This document shows, in pieces, positions 1 to 4,545 of a stretch of DNA of 5,985 bases. This DNA comes from an uncultured Oscillospiraceae bacterium. Lineage in GTDB: Bacteria; Bacillota; Clostridia; Oscillospirales; Ruminococcaceae. Location of the stretch: contig USFO01000092.1 in assembly GCA_900553955.1 (NCBI GenBank), positions 1 through 5,985 on the forward strand. Direction: 5' to 3'. Both the position numbers and the translations under genes were made by a program. Each line of letters begins with the position of its first letter. The stretch's first letter is position 1. The notes beneath the pieces are model-generated. The model did no database searches. It was not told where the DNA came from and was given only the letters and a program-made list of their open reading frames with translations.

Positions 1-3
1 ATC

Positions 4-57
4 CCTCGGATGCTCGACCGCCGGAGGCACTTCGTGCCAGCCGAGGTTATTATTTTA
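4..57 (+). terminator. Possible terminator or hairpin at the left edge
   Basis: CCTCGG (4-9) can pair with CCGAGG (41-46), enclosing a perfect inner hairpin GGCAC-TTC-GTGCC (26-38). An AT-rich stretch with a run of four T follows (47-57). This could end an upstream transcript lying outside the window. The T tract is interrupted and the stem has an internal loop, so it may equally be one more hairpin of the dispersed repeats seen nearby. Confidence 0.3.
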
Positions 58-118
58 ATGCCGCGGCGCAAGGCACACACTTCGCAAGGCGGCTGAGCCG
101 CGATTGGCGCGGCGGCGG

Positions 119-209
119 TTCGCTCTCTGCCACCTCTGTGGCACCGCTCTATAAAATATGTCCGCACGGCGGGCAATCCTTAATTATCGCTGCGGCAAAG
201 CCGCATTTT
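119..209 (+). repeat. Repeat family B, copy 1, in the rplI leader
   Basis: This segment shares an ordered set of blocks with 784-901: TTCGCTCTC, then GTGGCAC, then CTATAAAA, then a TGT-CCGC-ACG-GCGG-type hairpin. It ends in a GC hairpin followed by TTTT (TGCGGC-AAA-GCCGCA-TTTT at 191-209). The shared order with variable spacers indicates two diverged copies of one intergenic element. A related hairpin, GCGGC-TGA-GCCGC, lies just upstream at 89-101. I do not recognise the family by name. No coding capacity is evident. Confidence 0.55.
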
Positions 210-224
210 ACTTTGCGACAGGTT

Positions 225-247
225 CGCTGCCGTAAATTTCGGCAGCG
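225..247 (+). other. Perfect hairpin in the rplI 5' leader
   Basis: CGCTGCCG (225-232) and CGGCAGCG (240-247) form an eight-base-pair stem around a seven-base AT-rich loop, 27 bases before the rplI Shine-Dalgarno sequence. It is not followed by a T run, so it is not an obvious terminator. It could be part of the repeat-rich leader or an RNA structure affecting rplI expression, and the sequence alone does not decide between these. Confidence 0.35.
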
Positions 248-274
248 TTCGCCAAAAAATAGAAAAACACCCCC

Positions 275-283
275 GAAAGGAGA
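275..283 (+). promoter_or_regulatory. rplI ribosome binding site
   Basis: GAAAGGAGA sits seven bases before the ATG at 291. It fixes this ATG as the start, although the reading frame stays open upstream to 138. The upstream codons give a Cys/Arg/Pro-rich peptide unlike L9. Confidence 0.85.
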
Positions 284-290
284 TAATATA

Positions 291-734
291 ATGAAAGTAA
301 TACTGCTTGAGGACATCAAAGGAACAGGAAAAAAAGGAGAGCTGATAAACGCCTCCGACGGATATGCAAGAAACTATCTTTTCCCCAAAAAGCTCGCTAT
401 GGAAGCGACCGCGCAGGCGCTTAACGAGCTGAAGCAGAAAGAAGCCGCAAAGGAGCGCCGCCTTGCCATCGAAAAGCAGGAAGCACTCGACGCGGCAGCG
501 AAAATTAAGGAGAAAACTGTCAAAATTTCCTCTGCGGCAGGGCAGAACGGCAAGCTTTTTGGATCCGTAACCGCCGCCGATGTCGCCGAGGAAATAAAAA
601 AGCAGTTCGGTCTTGAGGTTGACAGAAGAAAAGTCTCTCTCGAAAGCGAAATCAAGTCTTTCGGAACTTATAATGCCGAGGTGAAATTCGGCAGCGGCGT
701 TTCCGCAAAAATTTACGTCCTTGTGGCGGAATAA
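291..734 (+). CDS. rplI: 50S ribosomal protein L9 (bL9)
   Basis: The gene encodes 147 residues, the usual length for bacterial L9. L9 binds domain V of 23S rRNA near the base of the L1 stalk and supports translational fidelity and reading-frame maintenance. The N-terminal RNA-binding domain spans about residues 1-40, with the family signature visible as VILLEDIKGTGKKGE followed by GYARNYLFP at 24-32. A charged helix rich in Lys, Glu and Ala (about 41-75) is the long connecting helix. The C-terminal domain (about 76-147) carries GKLFGSVT at 87-94 and ends in the usual YVLV-type strand. The start is set by its spacing from GAAAGGAGA. Its neighbour dnaB follows in the same direction, an order common in Firmicutes, but the 193-bp gap holds a repeat with a terminator-like hairpin, so co-transcription is uncertain. 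Nothing in the protein looks damaged. Confidence 0.97.
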   Translation: MKVILLEDIKGTGKKGELINASDGYARNYLFPKKLAMEATAQALNELKQKEAAKERRLAIEKQEALDAAAKIKEKTVKISSAAGQNGKLFGSVTAADVAEEIKKQFGLEVDRRKVSLESEIKSFGTYNAEVKFGSGVSAKIYVLVAE

Positions 735-783
735 TTTTTGGGAAACAGGGCGGAGAACGGATTTGGCGAGAATTGCGCCGAGA

Positions 784-901
784 TTCGCTCTCAGTTATTT
801 CCGTGGCACATCCCTATAAAAATGTGCCGCCACGGGCGGTACACATCCGTTTTTCATGTGCCGAAGGCACGCTTTATTTGCGGCTCTGTGAGCCGCATTT
901 T
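784..901 (+). repeat. Repeat family B, copy 2, between rplI and dnaB
   Basis: This copy matches 119-209 in order: TTCGCTCTC (784-792), GTGGCAC (803-809), CTATAAAA (814-821), then a hairpin with CCGCC-ACG-GGCGG (827-839) extended by TGTG/CACA, and a final GC hairpin with TTTT. It also contains GTGCC-GAA-GGCAC (858-870), absent from copy 1 at that place. The element fills most of the gap between rplI and dnaB. The family is unnamed to me. Confidence 0.55.
879..901 (+). terminator. Terminator-like hairpin ahead of dnaB
   Basis: TGCGGCTC (879-886), loop TGT, and GAGCCGCA (890-897) form a perfect eight-base-pair stem followed by only four T and then CCCC. It has the shape of a weak intrinsic terminator or attenuator after rplI. 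The short T run, and its place inside a repeat, make real termination uncertain. It ends 12 bases before the dnaB ribosome binding site. Confidence 0.4.
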
Positions 902-913
902 CCCCGTAAAAGC

Positions 914-924
914 AAGGAAGTGAT
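914..924 (+). promoter_or_regulatory. dnaB ribosome binding site selecting a TTG start
   Basis: AAGGAAGTGAT matches the ideal Gram-positive AAGGAGGTGAT at ten of eleven positions, and its core ends seven bases before TTG at 928. The first in-frame ATG (946) is 18 bases further on and has no comparable site at proper distance, so TTG is preferred. Confidence 0.75.
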
Positions 925-927
925 TTT

Positions 928-2277
928 TTGGCAAAAGAGAATGATATGCTGCTTGGCATGGAAATGCCTTATAGCCTCGAGGCGGAGCAGAGTGTCCTTG
1001 GCGCGGTTCTTGTGGAGCCGGGCTGCCTTGCAGAGCTTGTGGAACACCTTCGTCCGGAGAGCTTTTATCGCCCGCAGCACCGCGCAATTTTTACCGAAAT
1101 GGTGCGAATGTTCACCGCGGGCGAGCCGGTGGATTTCATCACCGTGCTTGAAGCTGCGAAGGAAGCGGAAATTTTCCCTTCCGAGCAGGAGGCAAAGGTG
1201 TACCTTTCCCACCTTATGGAAATTGTGCCCTCTGTGCGCAACCTTGATGCATACGTCGGCATAATTCAGGACAAACAGGTGCTGCGCAGCCTGCTTGAAA
1301 TTTCCGGCGAAATTATGACGGAAGCGCGGGAAAGCGGCGCAGACGGAAAAGTTCTACTTGATTCTGCGGAGCAACGCATTTACGACCTGCGCCAGGGGCG
1401 CAGCGTCGCCGGGCTTGTTCCTATCAGCAGCACCATCCTCGACGCCTATGACCAGATAAACAAGCTTGCCGGTCCCGACCGCGAAAAATACCTCGGAATC
1501 AAGACCGGTTACAGCGCCGTTGACCGCAAAATCGGCGGTCTTAACAAATCCGACCTTATTCTGATAGCCGCCCGTCCCGGTATGGGCAAAACCAGTTTTG
1601 CCCTTAATATTGCAGTGAACGTTGCCCTCAAAAAGCGCAAGGTCGCGGTGTTCTCTCTCGAAATGAGCAGCGAGCAGATAACCTCGCGCATACTCTCCTG
1701 CGAAGCATTGGTGGAAAGCAACCGCCTGCGTTCCGGCAATTTGGAGAGCGAGGACTGGGTGAAGCTTGCGCAGACGGCGCAGATTTTGAGCGGTACGCAG
1801 ATTTTTATTGACGACACCGCAGGAATCACCATCTCCGAAATGAAGGCGAAGCTGCGCCGCCTGCGAGATGTTGACCTCGTAATCGTTGACTATTTACAGC
1901 TTATGTCTTCCACCGGAAACACGGATAACCGTGTACAGGTGGTTTCGGAAATGACCAGAAATCTGAAGCTTATGGCAAGGGAACTGAACGTGCCCGTCGT
2001 CGTGCTCTCGCAGCTTTCCCGTGCGACGGAAAGCCGCACCGGGCACCGCCCCATGCTTTCCGACCTGCGTGAATCCGGCTCCATCGAGCAGGATGCCGAC
2101 ATTGTTATGTTCCTCTACCGCGAATCCTACTATCAGCTTCAGGAAGGCGCACCCGCGCCGGAGCAGGATACGGTGGAGTGCATAATTTCTAAGAACCGCC
2201 ATGGCGAAACCGGCAGTGCGGTTATGCTTTGGGACGGCCGCCATACCAAGTTTTATACCATTGAGGAAGACCGATGA
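928..2277 (+). CDS. dnaB: Replicative DNA helicase DnaB
   Basis: The product has 449 residues, typical of the DnaB family (DnaC in Bacillus). It is the hexameric ATP-driven 5'-to-3' helicase that unwinds DNA at the replication fork and recruits primase. The N-terminal domain (about 12-115) begins MPYSLEAEQSVLGA, the usual family opening. A linker (about 150-190) leads to the RecA-like motor. Walker A is ARPGMGKT at 215-222, with catalytic Lys221. FSLEMSSEQ (242-250) is motif H1a. Walker B is VIVDYLQLM at 318-326, with Asp321. VVVLSQLSR (357-365) contains the sensor Gln, and LSDLRESGSIEQDAD (377-391) is motif H4. SKNRHGETG (421-429) supplies the Lys/Arg finger. No intein interrupts the motor. 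The start is TTG, chosen from the strong ribosome binding site. The gene overlaps tilS by four bases. Confidence 0.97.
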   Translation: MAKENDMLLGMEMPYSLEAEQSVLGAVLVEPGCLAELVEHLRPESFYRPQHRAIFTEMVRMFTAGEPVDFITVLEAAKEAEIFPSEQEAKVYLSHLMEIVPSVRNLDAYVGIIQDKQVLRSLLEISGEIMTEARESGADGKVLLDSAEQRIYDLRQGRSVAGLVPISSTILDAYDQINKLAGPDREKYLGIKTGYSAVDRKIGGLNKSDLILIAARPGMGKTSFALNIAVNVALKKRKVAVFSLEMSSEQITSRILSCEALVESNRLRSGNLESEDWVKLAQTAQILSGTQIFIDDTAGITISEMKAKLRRLRDVDLVIVDYLQLMSSTGNTDNRVQVVSEMTRNLKLMARELNVPVVVLSQLSRATESRTGHRPMLSDLRESGSIEQDADIVMFLYRESYYQLQEGAPAPEQDTVECIISKNRHGETGSAVMLWDGRHTKFYTIEEDR

Positions 2278-3737
2278 GCACGCAAAACCCGACGCCGAGC
2301 ACGGAGAAAACACCCTTGAGCACCGAAAACACATCTTTGAGCACGGCAACGGAGCTGCTGCCGCTTGAAAAACGCGCTCTTGAATTTTTGAGCACGGAAG
2401 CCATGCTCGAAAAAGGCGACTCGGTGGTTGCCGCCGTTTCCGGCGGGTGCGATTCCGCTGCGATGCTGCACATTCTCTGCGCTTTGAGCACGGAGCTTGA
2501 CCTGCACATTTTCTGCGCCCATGTAAACCACAATCTGCGCGGAGCGGAGAGCGACGGCGACGAAAAATTCGTGCTCAAAATGTGCGAAAAGCTCGGCATT
2601 CCCTGCAAGGTTTATTCCGCGCCGGTCGCTGAATACGCTCTTGAGCACCGCTTGAGCACCGAGGAAGCGGGCAGGCGGCTGCGCTACGATTTTTTTGAGC
2701 ACTGCGCCGATGCGCTCGGCGCAGACGCAAAAATCGCCACGGCGCACAGCCTTTCGGACTGCGCCGAAACCTTTATTTTCAACGCTGCGCGCGGCACGGG
2801 ACTTTCCGGCATTTGCGGGATTCCGAAAAAGCGTGGCAGAATAATCCGCCCCATAATCTGCTTTACCAGGGCGGAGCTTGAGGAGTATTGCATCCAAAAG
2901 GGCATTTGCTTTGTTACGGACAGCACCAACCTTATCGATGATTATGCCCGCAACAAAATCCGTCACAACGTAATTCCCACACTGCGGGAGATAAACCCCG
3001 CGTTTGAACGCTCGCTGCTGCGGCTGGAAAATTCCGTCGCGGAAGCCCGCGAATATATAGACTGCGCCGCAAAGGCGGCGCTTGCCGCCGCAAGGCGGCA
3101 GAGCGGCTATGCCGCAGAAGTGCTCGCCGAGCTTCCGGATGCGGTGCAAAGCGCCGCTGCCATGCTCATTTTTGAGGAATACGGCTTCGCCGCCGATTAT
3201 AACAGAGTGCGCCGTTTGCGCTGCGGCTTTTGCGGCGGCGATTTTCAGTGGGAGCTTGCAAAAAATGAATATCTTTGCAAAAAAGACGGCGTGATTTTTA
3301 AAGAAATCCTTCCCGCCGCCGCAAAAAAACTGGAAGAGCAGCCATTTGCGGAGGGCAAAATCGCCCTTTCGAACGGCGAAAGCTTTGAGATTGAGCTTTT
3401 GCCGATTGAAATCTTCAAAAATTCATATAAATTTAAAAAATATTCATTAAAAGATGCCTTCGATTATGATACAATACAAAACGTGGCATTTATTCGTTCC
3501 CGCAAAGAGGGCGACAGAGCCGATATTCACGGTGGAACAAAAACACTGAAGAAGCTTTTTAACGAAGAAAAAATCCCGCCGGAGCTGCGCGACGGCGTTG
3601 CCGTTGTTGCGGATTCAGCAGGCGTTGTTTGGGTGGAGGGACTTGGCGCGGCGCGCCGCTCCCGCCTTGTGGATTCCACCAAAACCGTTGCCGTGGTGAA
3701 ACGGCATGCGCTGCAGGAAAGCAGTAGTGAAGGGTGA
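2274..3737 (+). CDS. tilS: tRNA(Ile)-lysidine synthetase TilS
   Basis: TilS uses ATP and lysine to convert C34 of tRNA-Ile(CAU) to lysidine, changing decoding from AUG to AUA. It is normally essential and cytosolic. The protein has 487 residues. The PP-loop is SGGCDS at 56-61, and HVNHNLRG lies at 83-90. ATAHSLSDCAET (155-166) occupies the family's AHHxxDQAET motif with changed residues. RNKIRH (226-231) is the tRNA-contact motif. The C-terminal TilS_C domain is clear from about 405: RKEGDRADIHGG, then TKTLKKLFNEEKIP, and WVEGLG at 453-458. The start overlaps the dnaB stop as ATGA, suggesting translational coupling. The PP-loop lies about 30 residues later than in typical TilS, because residues 1-28 are four S/T-rich heptads encoded by 21-bp repeats. 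An internal start (for example ATG 2403) is possible but has no convincing ribosome binding site. Confidence 0.95.
   Translation: MSTQNPTPSTEKTPLSTENTSLSTATELLPLEKRALEFLSTEAMLEKGDSVVAAVSGGCDSAAMLHILCALSTELDLHIFCAHVNHNLRGAESDGDEKFVLKMCEKLGIPCKVYSAPVAEYALEHRLSTEEAGRRLRYDFFEHCADALGADAKIATAHSLSDCAETFIFNAARGTGLSGICGIPKKRGRIIRPIICFTRAELEEYCIQKGICFVTDSTNLIDDYARNKIRHNVIPTLREINPAFERSLLRLENSVAEAREYIDCAAKAALAAARRQSGYAAEVLAELPDAVQSAAAMLIFEEYGFAADYNRVRRLRCGFCGGDFQWELAKNEYLCKKDGVIFKEILPAAAKKLEEQPFAEGKIALSNGESFEIELLPIEIFKNSYKFKKYSLKDAFDYDTIQNVAFIRSRKEGDRADIHGGTKTLKKLFNEEKIPPELRDGVAVVADSAGVVWVEGLGAARRSRLVDSTKTVAVVKRHALQESSSEG
2276..2359 (+). repeat. Four tandem 21-bp repeats at the tilS 5' end
   Basis: GAGCAC occurs at 2276, 2297, 2318 and 2339, exactly 21 bases apart, with similar sequence following (GGAGAAAACACC, CGAAAACACATC and related). 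In frame this gives seven-residue repeats: MSTQNPT, PSTEKTP, LSTENTS, LSTATEL. The first copy starts at the ATG itself. The repeats are degenerate but clearly phased. The encoded segment is Ser/Thr/Pro-rich and probably disordered. Confidence 0.75.
2316..2702. repeat. Clustered octamer TTGAGCAC within tilS
   Basis: TTGAGCAC occurs on the + strand at 2316, 2337, 2388, 2484, 2641, 2652 and 2695, and as its complement GTGCTCAA at 2571-2578. I found no other copy in the window. Five copies read Leu-Ser-Thr in frame, while the other two forward copies sit one base out of phase and read Glu-His. The adjoining copies at 2641 and 2652 form an 11-bp tandem duplication. Some copies may be constrained by protein, since LSTEEAGRRLRY is a TilS family block. 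Confidence 0.6.
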
Positions 3738-3757
3738 AAAAATGCGCTGCGTTTTTT
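3737..3757 (+). terminator. Weak terminator candidate at the tilS stop
   Basis: Starting on the last base of the tilS stop codon, AAAAAA (3737-3742) pairs with TTTTTT (3752-3757) around TGC-GCT-GCG, giving a nine-pair stem with one G-T wobble. The T run is good but the GC core is only two pairs plus a wobble, so termination would be weak at best. Confidence 0.3.
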
Positions 3758-3758
3758 G

Positions 3759-3840
3759 ATTCTGTGCGTTGGCGCGGGAGCGCCCTCGCCTCCCTCTGAG
3801 GAGGGAGGTGGATTTTTGCCCCGCAGGGGCAAAAAGACGG
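3759..3840 (-). repeat. Hairpin repeat family A, reversed copy R1
   Basis: Read on the - strand, this copy matches the array downstream: CCGTC, a hairpin slot, CCACC, a pyrimidine-purine hairpin, a CGCTCCCGCGCC-type linker and GCACAGAAT. The pyrimidine-purine hairpin on the + strand is CCTCCCTC-TGAG-GAGGGAGG (3789-3808). The hairpin slot is filled by TTTTTGCCCC-GCA-GGGGCAAAAA (3813-3835), a perfect ten-pair palindrome unlike the slot in the other copies. It begins 22 bp after the tilS stop, and its two hairpins may serve as the tilS terminator. Confidence 0.7.
3789..3817 (+). terminator. Likely tilS terminator formed by repeat R1
   Basis: The eight-pair stem CCTCCCTC/GAGGGAGG (3789-3808) is followed, after TGGA, by TTTTT (3813-3817). 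This is a better GC-stem plus T-run than the weak candidate at the stop codon. The T run is offset from the stem by four bases and itself lies in a second hairpin, so strength is uncertain. Confidence 0.45.
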
Positions 3841-3900
3841 AAGGAGAGATACACCGAATATGTGCGAAAGTAGTATAGATATAGACGGGCACTAAACAAT

Positions 3901-3918
3901 AATGATACCTGTATCATT
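3901..3918. repeat. Perfect dyad at the foldback centre
   Basis: AATGATAC-CT-GTATCATT is an eight-base perfect inverted repeat with a two-base spacer. It has the size and symmetry of a dimeric regulator's operator, but no adjacent gene depends on it and it lies at the centre of a larger palindrome, so a structural role is at least as likely. Confidence 0.6.
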
Positions 3919-3929
3919 TTGTGTACGTC

Positions 3930-3943
3930 TACACCTTGGTGTA
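3930..3943. repeat. Second perfect dyad in the spacer
   Basis: TACACC-TT-GGTGTA is a six-base perfect inverted repeat 11 bases after the first dyad and not homologous to it. The spacing and form suggest a paired operator or a small hairpin. No function can be assigned from sequence. Confidence 0.5.
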
Positions 3944-3969
3944 AGCAGCAGCCTCGCGTTCTCTCTCCT

Positions 3970-4303
3970 TCCGTCACGGCGTTTTTATCCTTTATACGCT
4001 GTGCCACCTCCCTCCTCAGAGGGAGGCAAGGGCGCTCCCGCGCCGCGCACAAAGTTTGCAAAAGTGCGAACCGCAGTTAAGCCCGCCGGCGGCGGGCTGC
4101 CCTCATCCGTCACGGTGCAGTGCCAAGGCACAGCACCGCGCCACCTTCCCCAAGGGGAAGGCAAGAGCAGCTCCCGCGCCGTGCACAGAATTTGTCAAAG
4201 TGCGTGCCGAGGTTAAGCCCGCTGTTAGCGGGCTGCCCTCATCCGTCACGGTGCCGTGCCAAGGCACAGCACCGTGCCACCTTCCCCAAGGGGAAGGCAA
4301 GAG
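3970..4303 (+). repeat. Hairpin repeat family A: tandem array, period 136 bp
   Basis: TCCGTCACGG occurs at 3970, 4106 and 4242, each 136 bases apart, and GTTAAGCCCG at 4076 and 4212 has the same period. A unit has three hairpins in order. H1 is GCCCGCN with its complement (4081-4097, 4217-4233). H2 is a variable stem after CCGT (3975-4003, 4113-4138, 4247-4276). H3 is CCTTCCCC-AA-GGGGAAGG (4144-4161, 4280-4297), replaced in the first unit by CCTCCCTC-type arms. A linker, GCAAGAGCAGCTCCCGCGCC or similar, follows. The first unit lacks H1, having instead the TCTCTCCT stretch of the foldback. The third unit diverges after about 4303. I believe such elements are widespread in gut Clostridia, but I could not check this. 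Confidence 0.8.
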
Positions 4304-4346
4304 CGGCGGGCGGCGAGGGAGCCGAGAATTTTGCCGCAAGCTCCGC

Positions 4347-4373
4347 CAAAAAATTGCCTGCGGCAAACTTTTT
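4347..4373 (+). terminator. Terminator-like hairpin before the ackA promoter
   Basis: TTGCC-TGC-GGCAA (4354-4366) is a perfect five-pair hairpin preceded by AAAAAA and followed by ACTTTTT, so it could stop transcripts on either strand. An alternative larger stem pairs TTTGCCGCA (4330-4338) with TGCGGCAAA (4359-4367). It would insulate ackA from transcription through the repeat array. Confidence 0.5.
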
Positions 4374-4386
4374 AACGCTGTTCGTC

Positions 4387-4420
4387 TTGCATTTTCGTCT
4401 ATAATGTAATAATATATAAT
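4387..4420 (+). promoter_or_regulatory. Probable ackA promoter
   Basis: TTGCAT (4387-4392) is followed after 17 bases by TAATAT (4410-4415), a fair sigma-A-type pair. Perfect TATAAT hexamers also occur at 4400-4405 and 4415-4420, although neither has a good -35 at ideal distance. This AT-rich island stands out from the GC-rich repeats around it. The leader to the ackA ATG would be roughly 120 bases. Confidence 0.5.
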
Positions 4421-4452
4421 TGTTACCCGAATGTCAAACAGGAACGGAAGTA

Positions 4453-4507
4453 TTTTTTGCTTTTCGCGGCTGCGCCGCCGGCGGCGGCGCCCTCGGCGAA
4501 CAAAAAA
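4453..4507 (+). other. Large GC-rich hairpin in the ackA leader
   Basis: GCGCCGCC (4472-4479) and GGCGGCGC (4483-4490) form a perfect eight-pair stem. It is enclosed by TTCGC/GCGAA (4463-4467, 4496-4500) and by TTTTTTG/CAAAAAA (4453-4459, 4501-4507). On the + strand the A run follows the stem, so it does not look like a terminator of ackA. On the - strand the T run follows, so it would work as a terminator for transcripts coming from the ackA side. In mRNA it would be a stable structure ending 22 bases before the ribosome binding site. Confidence 0.5.
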
Positions 4508-4529
4508 CGGCACGGGACGAAATTATCTT

Positions 4530-4535
4530 GGAGGT
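4530..4535 (+). promoter_or_regulatory. ackA ribosome binding site
   Basis: GGAGGT lies ten bases before the ATG at 4546, slightly long but acceptable. It sets the start at MKVLVINAGSSS, the conserved acetate kinase N terminus, rather than at the longer open frame beginning at 4420. Confidence 0.85.
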
Positions 4536-4545
4536 ATTCAGAAAA

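Larger units (their letters stand above)
3765..4049. repeat. Foldback element: about 285-bp imperfect palindrome
   Basis: The outer arms 3771-3811 and 4004-4044 are inverted copies with one mismatch in 41 bases. Inner arms GACGGAAGGAGAGA (3836-3849) and its complement (3962-3975) match over 14 bases, and AATGATAC/GTATCATT (3901-3918) is perfect at the centre. The three arm pairs have centres at about 3907.5, 3905.5 and 3909.5, so they are one nested structure. It comprises repeat copies R1 and U0 facing each other across a 112-bp spacer. No transposase is encoded. It could be a MITE-like or foldback element, or two repeat copies that landed head to head. Confidence 0.7.
3738..4545. other. 808-bp gene-free region between tilS and ackA
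   Basis: No credible protein gene is seen on either strand. In order it holds a weak terminator, a reversed copy of the hairpin repeat, an AT-richer spacer with two perfect dyads, three head-to-tail copies of the same repeat, a terminator-like hairpin, the ackA promoter, and a GC-rich hairpin in the ackA leader. The open frames here (for example 3902-4216, 4056-4409, 4120-4404) run through the repeats, and their peptides repeat the same phrases at the 136-bp period, so they reflect DNA repeats rather than coding. Confidence 0.8.

Noticed and set aside
150..156. TATAAAA as a -10 element for rplI
   Set aside because: No acceptable -35 lies 16-18 bases upstream, and the same block recurs in repeat B before dnaB, so it is better explained as repeat sequence.
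738..923. 61-codon frame between rplI and dnaB
   Set aside because: It translates repeat B, has no ribosome binding site at proper spacing and has no recognisable content.
773..1264. 163-codon + strand frame overlapping the dnaB start
   Set aside because: It starts inside repeat B and runs out of frame through dnaB. The peptide is Cys/Arg/Ser-rich and unlike any family I know.
2316..2702. DnaA-box cluster or replication origin near dnaB
   Set aside because: TTGAGCAC does not fit the TTATNCACA consensus, the region is coding, and there is no AT-rich unwinding stretch.
2253..3149. 298-codon open frame antisense to tilS
   Set aside because: tilS is unmistakable on the + strand, and the antisense product has no recognisable motif.
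3860..3895. Eleven-codon ORF MCESSIDIDGH after an AAGGAGAG sequence
   Set aside because: The spacing to the ATG is long (about 12 bases), the AAGGAGAG belongs to a foldback arm, and there is no downstream gene to regulate.
3970..4303. CRISPR array
   Set aside because: The 136-bp period with homologous sequence throughout is a tandem repeat without unique spacers, and no cas gene is present.
3902..4409. Overlapping + strand frames through the tandem array
   Set aside because: Their peptides repeat phrases such as CQGTAP and ATFPKG at the DNA repeat period, so they are by-products of the repeats.
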